A stretch of 64,000 bases of DNA. It comes from Streptomyces bambusae. GTDB taxonomy: Bacteria > Actinomycetota > Actinomycetes > Streptomycetales > Streptomycetaceae. Shown one piece after another: positions 34,137 to 42,330 of this stretch. Below the pieces are notes generated by a model, which was not told the DNA's origin, did not search any database, and saw only the letters and a list, made by a program, of their open reading frames with translations. Numbering within the stretch: position 1 is the stretch's first letter; every line of letters starts with the position of its first letter. A program made the position numbers and the translations under genes. Location: positions 1 through 64,000 of the forward strand of contig NZ_JAJAUZ010000023.1 in the NCBI RefSeq assembly GCF_020532645.1, in the 5' to 3' direction.

Positions 34137-35501
34137 TCAGATCCGCTTGGACTCGGCGTAGTTGACGAGGAACAGCGCCTCGGCGACGGACAGCCGCTCC
34201 AGCTCCTGCGGCGACACGCTCTCGTTCACCGCGTGGATCTGCGCCTCGGGCTCGCTCAGCCCGATCAGCAGGATCTCCGCCTCCGGGTACAGGCCCTGGA
34301 GGGTGTTGCACAGCGGGATCGAGCCGCCCATGCCGGCGGTCTGCATCTCCTCGTCCGGGTACGCCACCTTCATCGCGGCGGCCATCGACGCGTACGCGGG
34401 GCTGTCGGTGTCGGCGAGGAACGGCTGGCCCTGGCCGACCTGCTCCGCCGTCACCCGCGCCTGCCACGGGGTGCGCGACTCCAGGTGGGCGACGAGCGCC
34501 TTGTTCGCGTCGGCGGTGTCCATGCCCGGCGGCACCCGCAGGCTCACCAGCGCGCGGGCGCTCGCGTGCACGGACGGGGTGGCGCCGACCACCGGCGGGC
34601 AGTCGATGCCGAGCACGGTCACGGCCGGCTTCGACCACAGGCGGTCGGACACGGTGCCGCTGCCGATCAGCTCCACGCCGTCCAGCACCCGGGCGTCGGT
34701 GCGGAACTGGTCCTCCGGGTACTGCATGCCCTGCCAGGGCTCCCCGGCCGGCAGGCCGTCGACCGTGGTCGAACCGTCCTCGTCCCGCAGCGAGTCCAGG
34801 ACGCGGATCAGCGCGGCCAGCGCGTCCGGCGCGGCGCCGCCGAACATGCCGGAGTGCAGGTTGCCCTCCAGGGTGTCCACCTGGATCCGGACCAGGGTCA
34901 TGCCGCGCAGGGTCGCCGTCACCGTCGGCAGGCCCAGCCGGAAGTTGCCCGCGTCACCGATGACGATCGTGTCGGCCGTCAGCAGCTCCGGGTGCGCCTC
35001 CGCGTACATCTGCAGGCCGCCGGTGCCGACCTCCTCCGAACCCTCGACGATCACCTTCACGCCGACCGGCACACCGCCGTTGGCCTTGAGGGCCCGCAGC
35101 GCGAGCAGGTGCATGATGAACCCGCCCTTGCAGTCCGCGGCGCCGCGCCCGTACCAGCGACCGTCGCGCTCGGTCAGCTCGAACGGCGGGGAGACCCAGG
35201 CCTCCTCGTCGAGCGGCGGCTGCACGTCGTAGTGCGCGTACAGCAGCACCGTCGGCGCGCCCTCGGGGCCGGGCAGGTACCCGTACACCGACTGCGTGTC
35301 GTCGGGGGTGTCGAGCAGGGCCACGTCCTGGAAGCCCTCGGCGCGCAGTGCGTCGGCCACCCAGTTCGCAGCGCCCTCGCTCTCGCTCTTCGGGAACTGC
35401 GCCCAGTCCGCGACCGACCGGAAGGCCACCAGCTCGGCCAGCTCCGACTTGGCCCTCGGCATCAGGTCGGCGACGGTCTCGGCGATCGGGTGGGACGACA
35501 T
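34137..35501 (-). CDS. M20-family dipeptidase
   Basis: A 454-residue M20 zinc peptidase. Metal ligands are visible in LLYAHYDVQPP (His, Asp), GRGAADCKGG (Asp), EGSEEVGTGG (Glu pair, general base and ligand) and IGDAGNF (Asp), with the dimerisation (lid) domain between about 200 and 330 (LHSGMFGG). It cleaves dipeptides or related amides in the cytoplasm. The ATG at 35501 is chosen for the GAGGAG just upstream; extending would enter the divergent promoter region. Confidence 0.94.
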   Translation of the reverse strand: MSSHPIAETVADLMPRAKSELAELVAFRSVADWAQFPKSESEGAANWVADALRAEGFQDVALLDTPDDTQSVYGYLPGPEGAPTVLLYAHYDVQPPLDEEAWVSPPFELTERDGRWYGRGAADCKGGFIMHLLALRALKANGGVPVGVKVIVEGSEEVGTGGLQMYAEAHPELLTADTIVIGDAGNFRLGLPTVTATLRGMTLVRIQVDTLEGNLHSGMFGGAAPDALAALIRVLDSLRDEDGSTTVDGLPAGEPWQGMQYPEDQFRTDARVLDGVELIGSGTVSDRLWSKPAVTVLGIDCPPVVGATPSVHASARALVSLRVPPGMDTADANKALVAHLESRTPWQARVTAEQVGQGQPFLADTDSPAYASMAAAMKVAYPDEEMQTAGMGGSIPLCNTLQGLYPEAEILLIGLSEPEAQIHAVNESVSPQELERLSVAEALFLVNYAESKRI

Positions 35502-35679
35502 GGGCACGCTCCTCGTGGGTGCGACGTTGTTGGATGTGTACGCCGGCACCGGACGCATCGTGTGCGCACCGGAGCACGGCGGGGACAGGGCCGATCTTCC
35601 CACAGCGGGGCCGCCAGGGCCGCCGCCGTAGGATGCGCTCGGCACCGGAGCAACAGGGGATCAGGAGCAGCAGCACATC

Positions 35680-37128
35680 GTGAGCGAGCACGGGGACAAC
35701 GGCCGCGCGGACCGCGCGGAGAGCGCCGACGCCGTGGAGGGGGCCTTCGCGGAGGGGAGTTCCGGGGAGGTCGCCGAGGCGGCTTCCGCGGAGGCTTCCG
35801 GAGCGGGGACTTCTGAGGAGGGGGCTGCTGTGGAGAGGGGTTCTGCGGCGGGCGATCCTGCGGAGGGCGCGGCCGAGGAGGCGGGTTCGGACGCCACCGA
35901 GGCGGCCGCCGGTACCGGTACCGGTACCGGCGAGATCTGGGACGTGGTCGTGGTGGGAGCCGGGCCGGCCGGGGCTTCCGCGGCCCATGCCGCCGCGGTC
36001 GCCGGACGGCGGGTCCTGCTGCTGGAGAAGGCCGAACTGCCCCGCTACAAGACGTGCGGCGGCGGGATCATCGGCCCCTCGCGCGATGCCCTGCCGCCGG
36101 GCTTCGTGCTGCCGTTCCAGGACCGCATCCACGCCGTCACCTTCTCACTGAACGGCCGCCTGACCCGCACCCGCAGGGCCCGGCACATGCTGTTCGGGCT
36201 GGTCAACCGGGCCGAGTTCGACGCCGGTCTGGTGGCGGCCGCCGAGAAGGCGGGCGCCGAGGTGCGCACCGGGGTGACCGTGACCCGGGTCGAGCAGCAC
36301 GGCGCGGCGGTGCCGGACCGGCGGACCGTGGCGCTGGTGCTCGCCGACGGCGAGACCGTGCTGGCCCGCGCGGTGGTCGGCGCGGACGGCAGCGCGAGCC
36401 GGATCGGCGCACACGTCGGGGTGAAGACCCGTCAGGTGGACCTGGGGCTGGAGGCCGAGATCCCGGTGCCGGCCACGGTGGCCGAGGACTGGAAGGGCCG
36501 GGTGCTCATCGACTGGGGCCCGCTGCCGGGGAGTTACGGCTGGGTCTTCCCGAAGGGCGACACCCTGACCGTCGGCGTCATCTCGGCGCGCGGCGACGGC
36601 GCCGCGACCAAGCGGTACCTGGAGGACTTCATCGGCCGGCTCGGCCTCGCCGGTTTTGAACCCGCCCTGTCGTCCGGCCACCTGACCCGCTGCCGCAGCG
36701 AGGACTCGCCGCTGTCGCGCGGCCGGGTGCTGGTCGCCGGGGACGCGGCGGGACTGCTGGAGCCGTGGACCCGGGAGGGCATCTCCTTCGCCCTGCGGTC
36801 CGGGAGGCTGGCGGGGGAGTGGGCGGTGCGCATCGCCGAGGCGCAGGACGCGGTGGACACCCGCCGGCAGGCCCTGAACTACGCCTTCGCCATCAAGGCC
36901 GGACTCGGCGTGGAGATGGCGGTGGGGCAGCGCATGCTCGCCGTGTTCGAGAGCAGGCCGGGGCTGCTGCACGCGGCGATCACCGGCTTCCTGCCGGCCT
37001 GGCGGGCCTTCGCCCGCATCACGCGCGGATCGTCCTCGCTGGGCGAGATGGTGCGGACGAATTCCCTGGCCCGGCGGGCGCTGGACGCCGTCGACCGCAG
37101 GCAGGGGCCGGTCACTCCGACACCGTGA
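35680..37128 (+). CDS. Geranylgeranyl reductase-family FAD protein with acidic N-terminal extension
   Basis: A 482-residue flavoprotein. From about residue 88 it has the FAD motif VVVVGAGPAGASAAHAA, then PRYKTCGGGI, VVGADGSASRIG and VLVAGDAAGLLEPWTREGI, the order seen in the geranylgeranyl/digeranylgeranylglycerophospholipid reductase family, which saturate isoprenoid chains. In actinobacteria these may act on menaquinone or terpenoid side chains. The first 85 residues are unlike the family: almost only Ala, Glu, Gly, Ser and Asp, strongly acidic and low complexity, ending in a Gly-Thr repeat encoded by tandem GGTACC. The GTG start is preceded by AGGAGCAGC. It overlaps the convergent nitroreductase by 17 bases. 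Confidence 0.88.
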   Translation: MSEHGDNGRADRAESADAVEGAFAEGSSGEVAEAASAEASGAGTSEEGAAVERGSAAGDPAEGAAEEAGSDATEAAAGTGTGTGEIWDVVVVGAGPAGASAAHAAAVAGRRVLLLEKAELPRYKTCGGGIIGPSRDALPPGFVLPFQDRIHAVTFSLNGRLTRTRRARHMLFGLVNRAEFDAGLVAAAEKAGAEVRTGVTVTRVEQHGAAVPDRRTVALVLADGETVLARAVVGADGSASRIGAHVGVKTRQVDLGLEAEIPVPATVAEDWKGRVLIDWGPLPGSYGWVFPKGDTLTVGVISARGDGAATKRYLEDFIGRLGLAGFEPALSSGHLTRCRSEDSPLSRGRVLVAGDAAGLLEPWTREGISFALRSGRLAGEWAVRIAEAQDAVDTRRQALNYAFAIKAGLGVEMAVGQRMLAVFESRPGLLHAAITGFLPAWRAFARITRGSSSLGEMVRTNSLARRALDAVDRRQGPVTPTP

Positions 37129-37627
37129 GGCGGAAGACGGGGTGGTCGGGGGCGGCGGCCGCGATGTCCTCGGCGGGGGAGTCGTGGGTGACCCCGCGGA
37201 AGAACACGTTGACCTCCCAGCCCCACTTCTTCAGGTAGCCGCGCAGGACGTCCGGCTTGTCGGCGTCGGTGAGTTCGGTGGCCGTGAAGGTACGCACCTT
37301 CCGGCCGACCCGCAGCTCACCGCCGCCGGCGGCGCGCATGTTGCGGACCCACTGCGAGTGGCCGCGGGCGGAGACCAGGTAGAGCGTGCCGTCGTGGGTG
37401 TACGGGTTCACGGGGATCCGCTGCATCTTCCCGGACACCCGGCCGCGGACGGAGAGTTCGGCCGTCCCGGCGAGGCTGACGCCGAACCGGGCCAGCTTGC
37501 CGAGCAGCGCGTTGAAACGCAGCGTGAGAGGACCGGCAGTGACGTAGTAGGGGGCGGCTGCCGGGGTCGGGGCCGGGGCAGCGGGGACGGCCGGGGCCGG
37601 GCCGGGCTTCGGGGTGCTGGCGCTCAT
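37112..37627 (-). CDS. Deazaflavin-dependent nitroreductase-family oxidoreductase (DUF385)
   Basis: About 171 residues of the split-barrel F420-dependent nitroreductase (Ddn/DUF385) family, seen in GRVSGKMQRIPVNPYTHDGTLYLVSARGHSQWVRNMRA and the downstream KVRTFTATEL. It probably reduces quinones or nitro compounds with F420H2. The first 27 residues are Pro/Ala-rich. The ATG at 37627 has GGAGG seven bases upstream. Its upstream region is packed with 19-base repeats carrying GAGC-N3-GCTC palindromes shared with the divergent TetR gene, so it is almost certainly the main target of that regulator. Confidence 0.92.
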   Translation of the reverse strand: MSASTPKPGPAPAVPAAPAPTPAAAPYYVTAGPLTLRFNALLGKLARFGVSLAGTAELSVRGRVSGKMQRIPVNPYTHDGTLYLVSARGHSQWVRNMRAAGGGELRVGRKVRTFTATELTDADKPDVLRGYLKKWGWEVNVFFRGVTHDSPAEDIAAAAPDHPVFRLTVSE

Positions 37628-37633
37628 GGTGGG

Positions 37634-37818
37634 CCTCCGTGATCTGTTGTGTGAGCAGCGCTCCGGTGTGGGGGCGGCACTCAGATCGGTGAGCAGTGCT
37701 CCAAAGTGTGAGCACCGCTCTCGCTTGAGATCAGTCTGCATGGAGCGGTGCGCCAAAGCAAGAGCAGTGCTCTCGTTTTAGTGTGGTGATCTCATTTTTG
37801 TGCAGTGCTCTCGCTTCA
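37634..37818. promoter_or_regulatory. 19-bp-period operator array between nitroreductase and TetR genes
   Basis: Nine units begin at 37653, 37672, 37691, 37710, 37729, 37743, 37762, 37781 and 37800. All are 19 bases except the 14-base unit at 37729; a tenth weak unit starts at 37634. Best cores are GAGCAGCGCTC (37653), GAGCAGTGCTC (37691 and 37762) and GAGCACCGCTC (37710). Strong-core centres are spaced 38, 19, 33, 19, 38, so the array is mirror-symmetric about 37731. It fills the 207-base gap between divergent genes and almost surely binds the adjacent TetR protein at several sites. Confidence 0.85.
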
Positions 37819-37834
37819 TGGCAGACTGGCGCCC

Positions 37835-38533
37835 ATGACCACGGTCCGAGGGGCCCGCGAGCGCGCCCGCATCGAAATCACCGCCGCCATCAAGGACGAG
37901 GCGCGCCGGCAGCTCGCCGAGGACGGCGCGGCCAAGCTGTCCCTGCGGGCCGTCGCCCGCGAGCTGGGCATGGTCTCGTCCGCCCTCTACCGCTACTTCC
38001 CCAGCCGGGACGACCTGCTGACCGCGTTGATCATCGATGCGTACGACAGCGTCGGTGCGGCCGCCGAGACCGCCCACGCCGACGCCCGGGTCCTCGGCGC
38101 CCCGCCCCGTGACCGCTGGCTCGCCGTCTGCATCGCCGTACGCGCCTGGGCCCTCGCGCATCCGCACGAGTACGCGCTGATCTACGGTTCGCCGGTGCCC
38201 GGTTACACCGCGCCGGAGGACACCGTGGTGCCGGCCTCCCGGGTCGGGAACACCCTCGTCGCGGTCGTCCGCGAGGCCCACGCCGCCCGCCGTCTCGTCC
38301 TGCCGCCGCTGCCCGCCGTGCTGCGGCGCGAGGCGGACCGCATGACCGGGGAGTTCGCCGCGGGCCTGCCCCCCGAGGTGACCGCCACGCTGGTCGCCTG
38401 CTGGGCCCAGCTGGTCGGCCTGATCTCGTTCGAGGTCTTCGGTCAGTTCAACCGCGTGGTCGAGGCCCGCGAGGAGTTCTTCGTCCACTCCGCCGCCCAA
38501 CTCGCCCACCAGGTGGGGATCATCGCCGTCTGA
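37835..38533 (+). CDS. TetR-family regulator (WHG-type C-terminal domain)
   Basis: A 232-residue TetR regulator. The HTH spans about residues 14-58 (RLAEDGAAKLSLRAVARELGMVSSALYRYFPSR in part), ending in the family signature LYRYFPSRDDLL. The C-terminal part has the WALAHPHEYALIYGSPVPGY stretch typical of the WHG-type TetR subgroup. No good ribosome site precedes the ATG at 37835. The 19-base-period palindrome array immediately upstream covers the whole promoter region and the divergent nitroreductase promoter, so it should repress both. Confidence 0.94.
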   Translation: MTTVRGARERARIEITAAIKDEARRQLAEDGAAKLSLRAVARELGMVSSALYRYFPSRDDLLTALIIDAYDSVGAAAETAHADARVLGAPPRDRWLAVCIAVRAWALAHPHEYALIYGSPVPGYTAPEDTVVPASRVGNTLVAVVREAHAARRLVLPPLPAVLRREADRMTGEFAAGLPPEVTATLVACWAQLVGLISFEVFGQFNRVVEAREEFFVHSAAQLAHQVGIIAV

Positions 38534-38760
38534 CGCGCGGCCGCCGCAGTCACCGGCTCACCGCTTCCCCCGGTGTCCGCCCCCGGCTGAATTCCTCGAC
38601 CGGCCGCCGACCGGTGCCCGACCGCGCCCGTACCGGTCCGCGCCCGTACCGATCGCGACCGCACGCCGTGCCCGCCCGGCCCCGCGACCGCACGCCGGGC
38701 CCGCCGCCCGTACGCCGCGCCCGACCGCACGCCGCGGCGGCTCCGCCGGCAGCCGGGGGG
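38534..38760. other. Gene-free GC-rich spacer
   Basis: This 227-base gap between the convergent TetR and DUF6332-like genes consists of irregular CCGCGCCCGTACCG and GACCGCACGCCG repeats with no ribosome site, no conserved ORF and no clear single hairpin. Confidence 0.6.
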
Positions 38761-39012
38761 TCAGCCGCCCTCTTCCCCCGTGCGGTGGCCGAACCGCCAC
38801 AGGACGTGGGTGATCCGGAGCAGGAAGACCGCCGTGGCCAGGACCGCGCCCAGCCCGGTCAGCAGGCCCGCCGGGCCGTCGTCCAGGTCGAAGACCAGAG
38901 CCGGTCCCGCCACCGCGCCGAAGACCAGCGCGGCTGCGAACAGCCCGCTGAACACCGCGTAGCCGATCTCCACAGTGAGTGCGTCCCGGTCGGCCTGTGT
39001 ACGTTTCGCCAT
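38761..39012 (-). CDS. Small membrane protein, DUF6332-like
   Basis: An 83-residue protein with two hydrophobic helices (about residues 18-40 and 48-70) and an N-terminal KRTQADRDALTVEIGYA segment I associate with the streptomycete DUF6332 family. Function unknown. The ATG at 39012 precedes a compact charged start; an earlier in-frame GTG adds 12 residues and is less likely. It lies 52 bases downstream of the mycothiol-type enzyme gene on the same strand. Confidence 0.72.
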   Translation of the reverse strand: MAKRTQADRDALTVEIGYAVFSGLFAAALVFGAVAGPALVFDLDDGPAGLLTGLGAVLATAVFLLRITHVLWRFGHRTGEEGG

Positions 39013-39064
39013 GTCCCGCAGTGTCACGGCCCGGGGCCGCACCGGCAAGCGCCCTCCGGGCCCG

Positions 39065-39808
39065 TCAGATAACGGAGTTGGCCTGCCACAGCCGGGCCGC
39101 TGCCGGGTTGCCGGTGATCTGGGGGCCGGCCAGCGGCAGCCGGTTCCAGAGCGCCGCGTACAGCCAGCCGGCGGTGCCCGTGATCTCGCAGTCCGCCGGG
39201 CCGGCGTCGTCCCGCACGGTCCGGGGCGGCTCCGCCGACAGGTGCACCGACCACACCGCGCCGGTGTCCGCGGCCCGGATCCGCAGGAGCATGGGCTCGC
39301 CGTCGGTCCGCACCCGGCTGCGGGGGCGGGCGTGGAAGCCGGTCAGCAGCTCGTCCACGCCGTCCTCCGCGAACCGCGGGCCGACCGCCGTGAACTCCCG
39401 GCCCAGCGCGGACTCGGCGTCCATCCGGTGCACCGTCGCCTCGTGCGCCTGCCGCCGCGCCCAGAACGCCAGCGGCGACGGCGGCGCGGTCGGCAGGAAG
39501 GTCCAGCACTGCCGGTCGGCGGGCGCCTCCGACAGGATCTTCAGCAGTCCGGTGCTCTGCTCGCGGTACCAGGCCACGAGTTCCGGTCCGGACAGCTCCG
39601 GACCCGCACCCATCGGCTGCCGCTCCAGCAGCCCGTCGGCCACGTACCGACCCGCCCACCGGTGCACCGCCCCGGTGTGCCGCAGCAGATCGGTCACCCG
39701 CCAGCCCGGACACACCGGCACCGCGGCATCCGTACCGGCCCGCTCGGCCGTGTCGGCCAGCAGTTCGCACTCGCGCCCGAGCACTTCGAGGAACTCCCTG
39801 ATCTCCAT
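39065..39808 (-). CDS. Mycothiol-dependent maleylpyruvate isomerase-family protein
   Basis: A 247-residue DinB-like four-helix domain (about residues 1-150) with the metal ligand pattern RHTGAVHRW and RRQAHEATVHRMDAE, followed by a C-terminal MDMPI domain (about 165-240). Such enzymes use mycothiol as cofactor or add it to electrophiles. The ATG at 39808 is divergent from alkB, with 74 bases between starts, raising the possibility of shared control of damage and electrophile defence. Confidence 0.9.
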   Translation of the reverse strand: MEIREFLEVLGRECELLADTAERAGTDAAVPVCPGWRVTDLLRHTGAVHRWAGRYVADGLLERQPMGAGPELSGPELVAWYREQSTGLLKILSEAPADRQCWTFLPTAPPSPLAFWARRQAHEATVHRMDAESALGREFTAVGPRFAEDGVDELLTGFHARPRSRVRTDGEPMLLRIRAADTGAVWSVHLSAEPPRTVRDDAGPADCEITGTAGWLYAALWNRLPLAGPQITGNPAAARLWQANSVI

Positions 39809-39882
39809 GGCCGCGAGTCTGCCAGCCCCGCGCCCGGCCCGCCCCGGCATCGCCCCCTCCGACCGGGCACGATGGAGGGGCC

Positions 39883-40533
39883 ATGACCGACGCCCTCTTC
39901 CCCCGCGCCCGCACCGTGCTCGCCCCCGGCGCCGTGCACGTCCCCGACTGGCTGCCGCCGGACCGCCAGCGGCAGCTGCTCGACGCCTGCCGGGCCTGGG
40001 CCCGCCCGCCCGCCGGACTGCGCACCGTACGCACCCCCGGCGGCGGGACCATGAGCGCCCGGCAGGTCTGCCTCGGGCGCCACTGGTACCCGTACGGGTA
40101 CGCCGACAGGGCCGTCGACGGGGACGGCGCGCCGGTCAAACCGTTCCCCGGATGGCTGGGGGAGCTCGCGCGGGAGGCCGTGCGGGACTCCCTCGGCATC
40201 GAGCCCGGCCCGGACCCGTACGACATCGCGCTCATCAACTTCTACGACGCGCACGCCCGCATGGGCATGCACCGGGACGCCGACGAACGGTCCGACGCAC
40301 CCGTGGTCTCGCTGAGCCTGGGCGACTCGTGCGTGTTCCGCTTCGGCACCGCGGCCGGCCGCGGCAGACCGTACCGCGACGTGGAACTGCACAGCGGCGA
40401 CCTCTTCGTCTTCGGCGGCCCGTCCCGCCTCGCCCACCACGGCGTCCTCCGCATCCACCCGGACACCGGCCCGCCCGCCCTCGGCCTCACCGGCCGCCTG
40501 AACCTCACGCTCCGCGCCGGCGGCATGCCGTGA
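39883..40533 (+). CDS. alkB: AlkB-type 2-oxoglutarate/Fe(II) dioxygenase
   Basis: A 216-residue AlkB homologue, family length. Iron ligands are HRD (His130, Asp132) and His186 in LAHHGV; the oxoglutarate arginines lie in GRLNLTLR. NFYDAHARMGMHRD is the usual approach to the site. It removes alkyl groups from DNA or RNA bases by oxidative demethylation. Its stop codon is the first TGA of an 8-base tandem repeat. It is divergent from the mycothiol-dependent enzyme gene. Confidence 0.95.
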   Translation: MTDALFPRARTVLAPGAVHVPDWLPPDRQRQLLDACRAWARPPAGLRTVRTPGGGTMSARQVCLGRHWYPYGYADRAVDGDGAPVKPFPGWLGELAREAVRDSLGIEPGPDPYDIALINFYDAHARMGMHRDADERSDAPVVSLSLGDSCVFRFGTAAGRGRPYRDVELHSGDLFVFGGPSRLAHHGVLRIHPDTGPPALGLTGRLNLTLRAGGMP

Positions 40534-40570
40534 CCGGCTGACCGGCTGACCGGTTGACCGGCTGACCGGT
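40531..40570 (+). repeat. Five tandem copies of an 8-bp TGACCGG(C/T) unit
   Basis: Units start at 40531, 40539, 40547, 40555 and 40563. The first TGA is the alkB stop codon. Because the period is 8, successive TGA codons fall in all three frames, making a frame-independent stop block. Confidence 0.9.
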
Positions 40571-40704
40571 CCGGGTCCGGCGGGCCGGCCGCAGCGGTCC
40601 GGGCCGGGTCCGGGCGGGGTGATCGCCCGGGAAGGTGCCCGATCGGGCCGTCGCAGGTGCCCGCGCGTGCGGGGGCGTGTCGGGATCGTGCGAGGATCGG
40701 CTCC

Positions 40705-41958
40705 ATGAACGGCAACGTGGCCCCGCGGCGGGTGGGGGATGTGTCCACGAGGACCCGGCTGGAGCGGGGCCGTGGTGCGCTCGGACCGGCCCTGGAGCTC
40801 GTCCACACCGGCCGGGCCCCGACCCGTGCGGTCCTCACCGCCGAACTGGGCGTGACCCGCGCCACCGCCGGAGCCGTCGCCGCCGAGCTGGAGGCGCTGG
40901 GCCTGATCCGCGTGGACTCCCGGCCCGGCGTCGCCGGCGGCGCCCAGGGCCGCCCCTCGCACCGCCTGTCCATCGACGAGAACGGGCCGGTCGCGCTGGC
41001 CGCCCAGGTGCACCCCGACGGTTTCCGGGCCGCGCTCGTCGGCCTCGGCGGCCGCATCGTCGCCACCACCCCCGGCTGCGTCACCGTCTCCGCCGACCCC
41101 GCCCAGGTGCTCGGCGAGGTCGTCGACGCGGGTGCGGCCCTGCTCAAGGACAGCGGGCGGCGCTGTGTCGGGGCGGCCCTGGCGGTGCCGTCGGCCGTCG
41201 CCGAACCCGAGGGCACCGCCCTCAACCCGCTGCACCTGGCCTGGCCTGCCGGATCCCCGGTCCGCGCGATCTTCACCGAGTGCGTACGGGCGGCCGGCAT
41301 CGACGGGCCCGTCCTCACGGGGAACGACGTCAACCTGGCCGCCCTCGCCGAACACCGGCACGGCGCCGGCCGCAGTGCCCAGCACCTGCTGTGCGTGGCC
41401 ACCGGCCACCGCGGGGTCGGCGGCGCCCTCGTCCTCGACGGCCGCCTGCACAGCGGCAGTTCGGGCCTGGCCCTGGAGGTCGGCCACCTGACGGTGAACC
41501 CGGAGGGGCGTGCCTGCCACTGCGGCGGCCGCGGCTGCCTCGACGTCGAGGCGGACCCGCTGGCCTTCCTGACGGCGGCCGGCCGCACCCCCGGACCCGA
41601 GGTCAACCTGCTCCAGCAGGCCCGCGACCTGCTGCGCAGCGAGTACACCGCACCCGCCGACCCGTCCGTACGGCGCGCCGCCGAGGAGCTCATCGACCGG
41701 CTCGGCCTGGGCCTGGCCGGCCTGGTGAACATCCTCAACCCGGACCGGATCATCCTCGGCGGCCTGCACCGCGAACTCCTCGACGCGGACCCCGAGCGGC
41801 TGCGCGCCGTCGTGGCCGACCGCAGCCTGTGGGGCCGCAGCGGGGGAGTGCCGATCCTGCCGTGCACCCTCGACCACAACAGTCTGGTCGGCGCCGCAGA
41901 ACTGGCCTGGCAGCCGGTCCTCGACGACCCCCTGGGCTCCCTGGGCGCAGCGGCCTGA
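40705..41958 (+). CDS. ROK-family transcriptional regulator/kinase-like protein
   Basis: A 417-residue ROK protein. A winged HTH at the N-terminus (TRAVLTAELGVTRATAGAVAAELEALGLI, about 38-68) is joined to the sugar-kinase-like ROK domain. The zinc-binding motif CHCGGRGCLD is present and so is EVGHLTVNP. A typical kinase ROK has a DxGxT phosphate loop near the start of this domain; here it is AAQVHPDGFR, so it is probably a sugar-responsive repressor without kinase activity. The ATG lies at 40705. Its stop is followed, after about 100 bases, by the second 19-base-period array. Confidence 0.92.
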   Translation: MNGNVAPRRVGDVSTRTRLERGRGALGPALELVHTGRAPTRAVLTAELGVTRATAGAVAAELEALGLIRVDSRPGVAGGAQGRPSHRLSIDENGPVALAAQVHPDGFRAALVGLGGRIVATTPGCVTVSADPAQVLGEVVDAGAALLKDSGRRCVGAALAVPSAVAEPEGTALNPLHLAWPAGSPVRAIFTECVRAAGIDGPVLTGNDVNLAALAEHRHGAGRSAQHLLCVATGHRGVGGALVLDGRLHSGSSGLALEVGHLTVNPEGRACHCGGRGCLDVEADPLAFLTAAGRTPGPEVNLLQQARDLLRSEYTAPADPSVRRAAEELIDRLGLGLAGLVNILNPDRIILGGLHRELLDADPERLRAVVADRSLWGRSGGVPILPCTLDHNSLVGAAELAWQPVLDDPLGSLGAAA

Positions 41959-42330
41959 CCGGGGCACGACGGCCTGCCCCGGGCGCGACGGCTGCTCCGG
42001 CGCAGCGGCCTGCCCCGGGCCGGGCGAGTCCGCGTCGGAGACCGCACCGGCCAACGGCGCGAGCGCTGCTATGGGGTCGGAGCGCCCGTTCACGTCGAGA
42101 GCGCTGCTCTCGAGTCAGAGCGACCGCCTGCGGTCAGAGCGTCGGCCTGCGACGAGAGCGCCGCTCTCGCCCCAGTGCCCCGGCCCACGACGAGTGCATC
42201 GCTCCGGTCCCAGTGCCCCGGCCCATGATGAGAGCGCTGCTCCGGTCCCAGTGCCCCGGCCCATGACGAGAGCGCTGCTCCGGTCCCAGTACCCCCGCCC
42301 ACGACGAGAGCACTCGCAGCGCCCCCGCCC
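41959..42330. other. 372-bp convergent intergenic region filled mainly by repeats
   Basis: This gap lies between the convergent ROK and RsbW-like genes. The first 100 bases hold imperfect CGACGGC(C)TGC(C/T)CCGGG(C/G)GCAGCGG copies. The rest is the 19-base-period array listed separately. No gene is supported. Confidence 0.75.
42061..42326. repeat. 14-unit, 19-bp tandem array with GAGC-N3-GCTC cores
   Basis: Units start at exactly 19-base steps from 42061 to 42308. Most begin GAGC or GTGC. Perfect cores include GAGCGCTGCTC at 42099, 42232 and 42270 and GAGCGCCGCTC at 42156; two are extended palindromes (CGAGAGC-N3-GCTCTCG at 42096 and 42153). From 42175 on, units alternate between GTGCCCCGGCCCATGACGA and GAGCGCTGCTCCGGTCCCA types, giving a 38-base higher-order repeat. 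The reverse complement of GAGCGCTGCTC is the 37653 core of the TetR operator array. Confidence 0.88.
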
